Shown here: piece by piece, positions 50,804 to 55,083 of the stretch | How the letters are laid out: each line of letters opens with the position of its first letter | How positions within the stretch are numbered: position 1 is the first letter of the stretch | Assembly (NCBI GenBank): GCA_034408745.1 | Contig: JAWXCM010000192.1 | Span: forward strand, 1-55,083 | From: JAWXCM01 sp034408745 | GTDB taxonomy: Bacteria > Acidobacteriota > Terriglobia > Bryobacterales > Bryobacteraceae | Direction of reading: 5' to 3' | DNA: 55,083 nucleotides | Notes under the pieces: model-generated | Database searches by the model: none | What the model saw: only the letters and a program-made list of their open reading frames with translations | What the model was told of the DNA's origin: nothing | Program-made: the position numbers and the translations under genes

Positions 50804-51325
50804 GTGGCCGCGCAGCCAGACTCCTCTACAAGCCGTAAACTGATCGCCATCTACCCGGGCTCCTTCGATCCCATCACAAATGGGCATCTCGACCTCATAG
50901 GAAGAGCCTCGCGTCTGGTCGATCAGCTTGTCGTTTCCGTTCTCAGTAATGAACGCAAGCAGCCCCTTTTCTGCGTGCAGGAGCGCCTCGAAATGGTCCG
51001 CGAAGTCATCACCCCGTTTCCCAACGTCAAGGTCGATTCCTTCGAAGGCCTGCTCGTCGATTTCGCCTCGAAACACAACGCAACGCTGATCGTTCGCGGC
51101 ATCCGCGCCATCTCCGATTACGAGTACGAATGGCAGATGGCACTCATGAATCGCCGTCTCCGCCCCGACATCGAGACCATGTTCCTCATGGCCGGCGAAG
51201 CGTATTCCTACATCAGTTCTCATATCGTCAAAGAAGTCTTTCGTCTGGGCGGCGGGGTCTCTGATCTCGTACCGCCGCAGATCGAACAACACCTTAAAAA
51301 CAGAATCCACGGAGCCAGGTCGTGA
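50804..51325 (+). CDS. coaD: Phosphopantetheine adenylyltransferase
   Basis: CoaD makes dephospho-CoA from 4'-phosphopantetheine and ATP. I use the GTG at 50804, about nine bases after AAGGAAA, giving 173 residues, close to the usual length of 160 to 170. The open frame extends to 50408 but that part overlaps the divergent sulfatase. Signatures are YPGSFDPITNGHLDLI with the T/HxGH motif, LIVRGIRAISDYEYE and SYISSHIVKEV. It is the first gene of a plus-strand run with an aminotransferase, manA and an SH3 lipoprotein. The stop overlaps the next start (GTGA). Confidence 0.95.
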   Translation: MAAQPDSSTSRKLIAIYPGSFDPITNGHLDLIGRASRLVDQLVVSVLSNERKQPLFCVQERLEMVREVITPFPNVKVDSFEGLLVDFASKHNATLIVRGIRAISDYEYEWQMALMNRRLRPDIETMFLMAGEAYSYISSHIVKEVFRLGGGVSDLVPPQIEQHLKNRIHGARS

Positions 51326-52515
51326 CCATGCCCGCCACATCCCACGAACTTTCAGATCGCATCAATCTCATCACCGTCTCGTCCACTATGAAGGTGGCCG
51401 CGGACGCCGACCGCCTGCGCCGCGAAGGCGTCGACGTGGTCGATTTTGGTGCCGGCGAGCCGGACTTCCCAACCCCTGACAACATCAAGCAGGCGGCCAT
51501 CCGCGCCATCGACGGCAACTTCACCAAATACACCCCCGCCGGTGGAACTCAGGAACTGAAGCAGGCACTCTGTGAGCGCCATGCCCTCGATTTCGGCACC
51601 GATTACAAGACCGCCGAATGCGTCGTCAGCGTCGGTGGCAAGCACGTCATCTTCGGTCTCACCCAGGCCCTGCTCAACCCCGGCGACGAAGTCATCATCC
51701 CCGTCCCCTACTGGGTGACTTATCACGACGTGGTGGCCTACTGCGGCGCGAAATCCGTCTTCGTTCCCACCCGGGAAGAGGACGGTTTCGTCCTCACGGC
51801 GGCCATGATTGAGCCGTACCTCAACGACAAAACGCGCCTCGTCATCATCAACTCGCCCTCCAACCCCAGCGGCGCCGTCATCGACCGTGAGGAGTTTGAG
51901 CGCATCCTCCACCTCACCAGCAAGCGCGGCATCTGGCTGATGACAGACGAGTGCTATTGCAAGTTTCTCTATGACAGCGAGCCCTTCTCCATCGCCTCCA
52001 GCAAGCAGGCAAAGGACACCATCCTCGTAGCTGGCTCACTGTCGAAAACCTACGCCATGACCGGATGGCGCATCGGCTTCGGCCTCGGCCCGGCCGACGT
52101 CATCGCCTCCGTCAACAAGCTGCAAAGCCACAGCACCTCCAACCCGACGTCCATCTCACAGAAGGCTGCTGTCGAAGCCGTCCGTGGCGACCAGAGCTCA
52201 GTAAATACTATGCTCGCCGAATATGCGCAGCGCCGTGACTTCGTCATCGACCGGCTTCGGCAGATCCCGGGCGTTACCATCACCCCGCCCCGCGGTGCGT
52301 TCTACGCCTACCCGAATATCGCGTGCGCCTACGGCCGCAACGGCATCGACAACTCCATGCAGTTCGCCGAAAAACTGCTCGCTGAAGCCCATGTTGCCGT
52401 CGTACCAGGCGAGGCCTTTGGAACCAGTGACCATGTCCGGATCTCCTACGCCGCGTCCATGGACGAACTGCGCCGCGGGCTCGGCCGCATCCACCAGTTC
52501 ATCGTCAACGCATAA
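51322..52515 (+). CDS. aspC: Class I pyridoxal-phosphate aminotransferase, aspartate aminotransferase type
   Basis: A 397-residue fold-type I aminotransferase of the thermophile/AAT-Ib group. VDFGAGEPDFPTPDNI, TKYTPAGGTQELK and the PLP-lysine motif SLSKTYAMTGWRIG are clear; NSPSNPSGAVI and FYAYPNIA follow. It likely transaminates aspartate and 2-oxoglutarate, but aromatic or prephenate substrates are also handled by this group. The GTG at 51322 overlaps the coaD stop; an ATG at 51328 is an alternative start, with a GGAGCCAGG element before both. The stop overlaps the next gene start (TAATG). Confidence 0.9.
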   Translation: MTMPATSHELSDRINLITVSSTMKVAADADRLRREGVDVVDFGAGEPDFPTPDNIKQAAIRAIDGNFTKYTPAGGTQELKQALCERHALDFGTDYKTAECVVSVGGKHVIFGLTQALLNPGDEVIIPVPYWVTYHDVVAYCGAKSVFVPTREEDGFVLTAAMIEPYLNDKTRLVIINSPSNPSGAVIDREEFERILHLTSKRGIWLMTDECYCKFLYDSEPFSIASSKQAKDTILVAGSLSKTYAMTGWRIGFGLGPADVIASVNKLQSHSTSNPTSISQKAAVEAVRGDQSSVNTMLAEYAQRRDFVIDRLRQIPGVTITPPRGAFYAYPNIACAYGRNGIDNSMQFAEKLLAEAHVAVVPGEAFGTSDHVRISYAASMDELRRGLGRIHQFIVNA

Positions 52516-53303
52516 TGTCTGGCTCGCCTGACGTTCTTCAAATCGAACCCTTGTTTATCGAACGAGTGTGGGGGCGTCATGATCTGGCGCCCCTCTTCGG
52601 ACAGCATGAAAAACGCATCGGCGAAGTCTGGTTTCCACTCGACGACGAATCCCCTCTGCTGGTGAAGTTCCTCTTCACCTCCCAGCGGCTTTCCATTCAG
52701 GTCCACCCGCGAGACGAGTTCGCCGCTCTCCATGAGCAGTCGCGTGGCAAGACCGAAATGTGGCATGTCCTCGATGCCGCGCCCGAGGCCACCATCGCCC
52801 TCGGCCTGAACTGCGACGTCACGCTCGAAGCTCTCCGTGAAGCCATCGCCAACGGCGCCGTTCTCGATCTCGTCGAATGGGTTCCCGTCAAAGCCGGCGA
52901 CACGCTCCTCGCTCCGGCCGGCACCATACACGCCCTCGGTGAAGGCCTCATCGTGTGTGAGATCCAGCAGAATTCCGACGTCACCTACCGGCTGTACGAC
53001 TACAACCGTCCGCGCGAGTTGCACCTCGAAAAAGGTCTCGCTGTCAGCGACCTCACGCGTTGTAACGGCCGCCGCGAGTTCCCTGTCGCGTGCGATCATT
53101 TCCTCACCGAAATGTTAGAGATTTCCGCGCCGGCAGCGTCCAGTGTGGAGTGCGAGTATTTACTCATCCCGGTGGCAGGTTCGGGGACGCTGGCAGGCAA
53201 ACCCTTCGAAGCTGGACAGTGCTGGAAAGTTTCGGCCGGCGCCGGGCCAGTCGCGCTCACCGGAACACCGGGCACCCGAATCCTGCGTACGCGAGCCTGC
53301 TAA
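52515..53303 (+). CDS. manA: Class I mannose-6-phosphate isomerase, short form
   Basis: This enzyme interconverts mannose 6-phosphate and fructose 6-phosphate. The 262-residue product is shorter than E. coli ManA (about 390) and resembles the short Bacillus-type forms. Zinc ligands can be placed at Gln and His of SIQVHPRDEFA, Glu of KTEMWHVL and His of PAGTIHALGEG. It begins with a one-base overlap on the aminotransferase stop. It supplies mannose phosphate for sugar nucleotides, fitting the surface-polysaccharide genes nearby only loosely. Confidence 0.9.
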   Translation: MSGSPDVLQIEPLFIERVWGRHDLAPLFGQHEKRIGEVWFPLDDESPLLVKFLFTSQRLSIQVHPRDEFAALHEQSRGKTEMWHVLDAAPEATIALGLNCDVTLEALREAIANGAVLDLVEWVPVKAGDTLLAPAGTIHALGEGLIVCEIQQNSDVTYRLYDYNRPRELHLEKGLAVSDLTRCNGRREFPVACDHFLTEMLEISAPAASSVECEYLLIPVAGSGTLAGKPFEAGQCWKVSAGAGPVALTGTPGTRILRTRAC

Positions 53304-53305
53304 GC

Positions 53306-54571
53306 GTGTCCCCGCTGGACTTGTCCCGACGGCTTCGAATCGTCGTCTTTGCAGCGGCACTCGCCCTTCTCGCCGGATGCCAGCAGGGGGAGAAAACCAA
53401 ACGCGATCCGTCCATCGCCACCGCCTTCGCCGGGCCCGTTTCCCTCAACCTCCGCGCTGAGATTCACCCCGCATCGAAAACGGTGGCCAGCGCCAAACAT
53501 GGCGAGACCCTCCAGGTCCTGCAGGTTCGCCGCAGATTCGTCCGAGTGCGTACACCGCGCAATGAAGAGGGCTGGACCGAAATCCGAAACCTCCTCGGCC
53601 CGGAACAGATGGAAGCGCTTGAGACCCTCTCCAGACGAGCCAAAGCCCTCCCGTCGCAGGGTGAGGCAACCGTCTACGCCGCCCTCAACATTCATACCGA
53701 GCCCAGCCGCGTTTCCACCAGCTTCTACCGCCTCACCGAAGGCATCAAAGTCGACGTGGTGGGACACCAGTTAGTCCCCCGCTCCAACGCCGCCCAGTCA
53801 CCCGGTTTCCAGGTGGCGAAGCCCGCTCCACCTCCCCGGAAGAAGAAGGAGAAGAAGGAACCGAAGGACCCTCCACCGCCGCGCCCGGCCGCACCAACGC
53901 TGCCCTCAAACTGGCGTGAGCTCTCGAAAACCGATCCCCCCGAGCCACCTTCCGACAAGCCGGTTGCCGCGGCTGCCAAGCCCCCGAAGCCCATTCCCAT
54001 GGAAGACTGGAGCCTCGTCCGCACCAAAGAAGGGCGCGCAGGTTGGGCCACCACCCGCAACCTCGTCATGGCGATTCCCGATGACGTGGCGCAGTACTCC
54101 GAGGGCGCGCGAATTACGTCCTACCACTCTCTTGGCGACGTTCAGGATGGCGACCAGCTCAAGCATCACTGGCTCTGGACCACCACCCGCGATTCCGGCC
54201 TCGGCGCCGATTTCGAAAGCTTTCGCGTGTTCATCTACATGCTGCGCAGGCATCGCTATGAAACGGCCTACATCGAACGGCGCGTCGAGGGCTTCTACCC
54301 CGTCATTGTCACCAGTGGCGCAACGCCGCAGTTCGCGCTAATCGTGCGCGGCGACGACGATAAGCTGGTCCGCCGTACCTATCGCCTCGAAGGCTACATG
54401 GTTCGCAAAATCGGCGAAGAGCCGTGGGAAATGAAGCCCGGAACCCCAGGCGCGACCACCGAAGGGAAAGCCCCAACGGACGCCGCTGATGATAAGGATG
54501 ACACTGTGCCTGACGACACACCGAAGCCCTCGTTGCTCGACCGCATCAAAGGCCTGTTAGGCCGGAAGTAG
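53306..54571 (+). CDS. SH3-domain lipoprotein
   Basis: From the GTG at 53306, three bases after the manA stop, the protein has 421 residues. A lipoprotein signal with lipobox LLAGC (VVFAAALALLAGC) is followed by bacterial SH3-like segments: SLNLRAEIHPASKTVASAKH to about 95, ALNIHTEPSRVSTSFYRLTEG (about 125-150) and a third near WSLVRTKEGRAGWATTRNLV. A Pro/Lys-rich linker (about 170-230) separates them. SH3 domains of this type usually bind cell wall. The longer frame to 53090 overlaps manA and lacks the signal. The last 26 bases overlap the convergent S9 gene. Confidence 0.82.
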   Translation: MSPLDLSRRLRIVVFAAALALLAGCQQGEKTKRDPSIATAFAGPVSLNLRAEIHPASKTVASAKHGETLQVLQVRRRFVRVRTPRNEEGWTEIRNLLGPEQMEALETLSRRAKALPSQGEATVYAALNIHTEPSRVSTSFYRLTEGIKVDVVGHQLVPRSNAAQSPGFQVAKPAPPPRKKKEKKEPKDPPPPRPAAPTLPSNWRELSKTDPPEPPSDKPVAAAAKPPKPIPMEDWSLVRTKEGRAGWATTRNLVMAIPDDVAQYSEGARITSYHSLGDVQDGDQLKHHWLWTTTRDSGLGADFESFRVFIYMLRRHRYETAYIERRVEGFYPVIVTSGATPQFALIVRGDDDKLVRRTYRLEGYMVRKIGEEPWEMKPGTPGATTEGKAPTDAADDKDDTVPDDTPKPSLLDRIKGLLGRK

Positions 54572-55083
54572 CCTTCTCGTCCTTACTTTTCCTGGGCACA
54601 GCCGGATCGACAAACTCCGGCCTCGCGTCGCCCCAGATGTAGTGGTTGAACCACTGCAGGTTGTGCTCCAGTACAGCCCGCCGAGCCTTCGGCTTATTCA
54701 CTCCGTGCCCGAAGCCCTTGTATACGATCATCTCCACCGGCACGCCCCTGTCTTCCAGACCCTGCCGCAGCTCATACCCGTTGGCGATGGGCACCCTCCT
54801 GTCCAACTCCCCGTGCTGGATCAGCGTCGGCGTCTTCGCCTGTTTGATATACGTCATCGGCGACGTTTTCCGATAGATCTCGGGATCCTCCGCCGGGTTC
54901 TGTCCCAGATACTGAATCGTGAACGGCGTGATATCCGTGTTGTAGTAATACGTCGCCCAGTTCGATATCCCGGCACCCACCGAAACAGCGGCGAATTTCG
55001 ACGAACTCGTGGTCAGAAACGCGGAAATATATCCGCCCTGGCTCCACCCCATCAGGCCGACCCGCTTCGGATCCACCCAGCCC
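54546..55083 (-). CDS. S9-family peptidase, C-terminal part (5' end beyond the window)
   Basis: The frame is open to the window edge, so only the C-terminal hydrolase domain is seen, about 179 residues. The nucleophile Ser is in GWSQGG, the Asp is in HGELDRRVP and the His is in FGHGVNKP, all in the right order for prolyl oligopeptidase-type enzymes. It probably continues into a propeller upstream, like the gene at 37077. Its 3' end overlaps the last 26 bases of the SH3 lipoprotein gene on the other strand. Confidence 0.87.
   Translation of the reverse strand, partial: GWVDPKRVGLMGWSQGGYISAFLTTSSSKFAAVSVGAGISNWATYYYNTDITPFTIQYLGQNPAEDPEIYRKTSPMTYIKQAKTPTLIQHGELDRRVPIANGYELRQGLEDRGVPVEMIVYKGFGHGVNKPKARRAVLEHNLQWFNHYIWGDARPEFVDPAVPRKSKDEKATSGLTGL

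Overview
The window looks like a chromosomal segment of an Acidobacteriota member of the Solibacteres/Bryobacterales lineage. The main reason is that two very large secreted proteins (17349-20789 and 23221-27093, both minus strand) end in the Solibacter-type C-terminal domain catalogued as TIGR03437. A degenerate acetamidase-like gene, Tat-exported sulfatases, a GH78 rhamnosidase with a RhaI/RhaEW/RhaB pathway and S9 peptidases fit that group. Base composition is high in G+C and even, and I see no transposase, phage, tRNA, rRNA or CRISPR signal. The assignment is inference from protein families only.

Layout. (1) 1-12352, plus strand: end of a flagellar export/motor operon (fliF C-terminus, fliG, fliH, fliI, fliJ, mostly overlapping), then a 246-base gap with inverted repeats, then a ten-gene chemotaxis operon: cheY, cheX, cheW, a HAMP-less chemoreceptor, cheA, cheR, cheD, cheY, cheX, cheB. 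Each CheY is followed directly by a CheX-type phosphatase. (2) 12346-14831, minus: an NRAMP-related transporter with altered metal-site motifs, coupled by a one-base overlap to a soluble PRC-barrel/MgtE-N/CBS protein. (3) 14910-27093, minus: gatB, a small exported protein, and three large secreted proteins, two of which have clear terminators. (4) 27154-27839, minus: carD with a good promoter and terminator. (5) 28045-35567, minus: dxr and rseP ending at a strong terminator, then greA, a CDP-alcohol phosphatidyltransferase, and three exported carbohydrate-related genes packed behind them. (6) 35792-39158, plus: a GT-C-like membrane protein and an S9 peptidase. (7) 39177-39652, minus: an acetamidase/formamidase pseudogene. 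(8) 39732-50636: two arylsulfatase-family genes on either side of a rhamnose operon (rhaI, GH78, rhaEW, rhaB), with marC divergent from rhaI. (9) 50804-55083: coaD, a class I aminotransferase, a short phosphomannose isomerase and an SH3 lipoprotein, then the 3' end of an S9 peptidase on the opposite strand.

How the parts work together. FliF/G form the MS-ring and rotor, and FliH/I/J power type III export. The che genes encode a full adaptation circuit (CheR, CheB, CheD) and two response-regulator outputs, each with its own likely phosphatase. The rha operon encodes uptake-independent steps from rhamnoside hydrolysis in the cytoplasm to lactaldehyde oxidation. The two sulfatases, the sialidase-like enzyme and the 619-residue exported protein suggest scavenging of decorated, perhaps sulfated, polysaccharide. 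The NRAMP plus MgtE-domain pair is the best candidate for an unusual system: it looks like an MgtE-type Mg2+ sensor working in trans with an NRAMP-fold channel/carrier.
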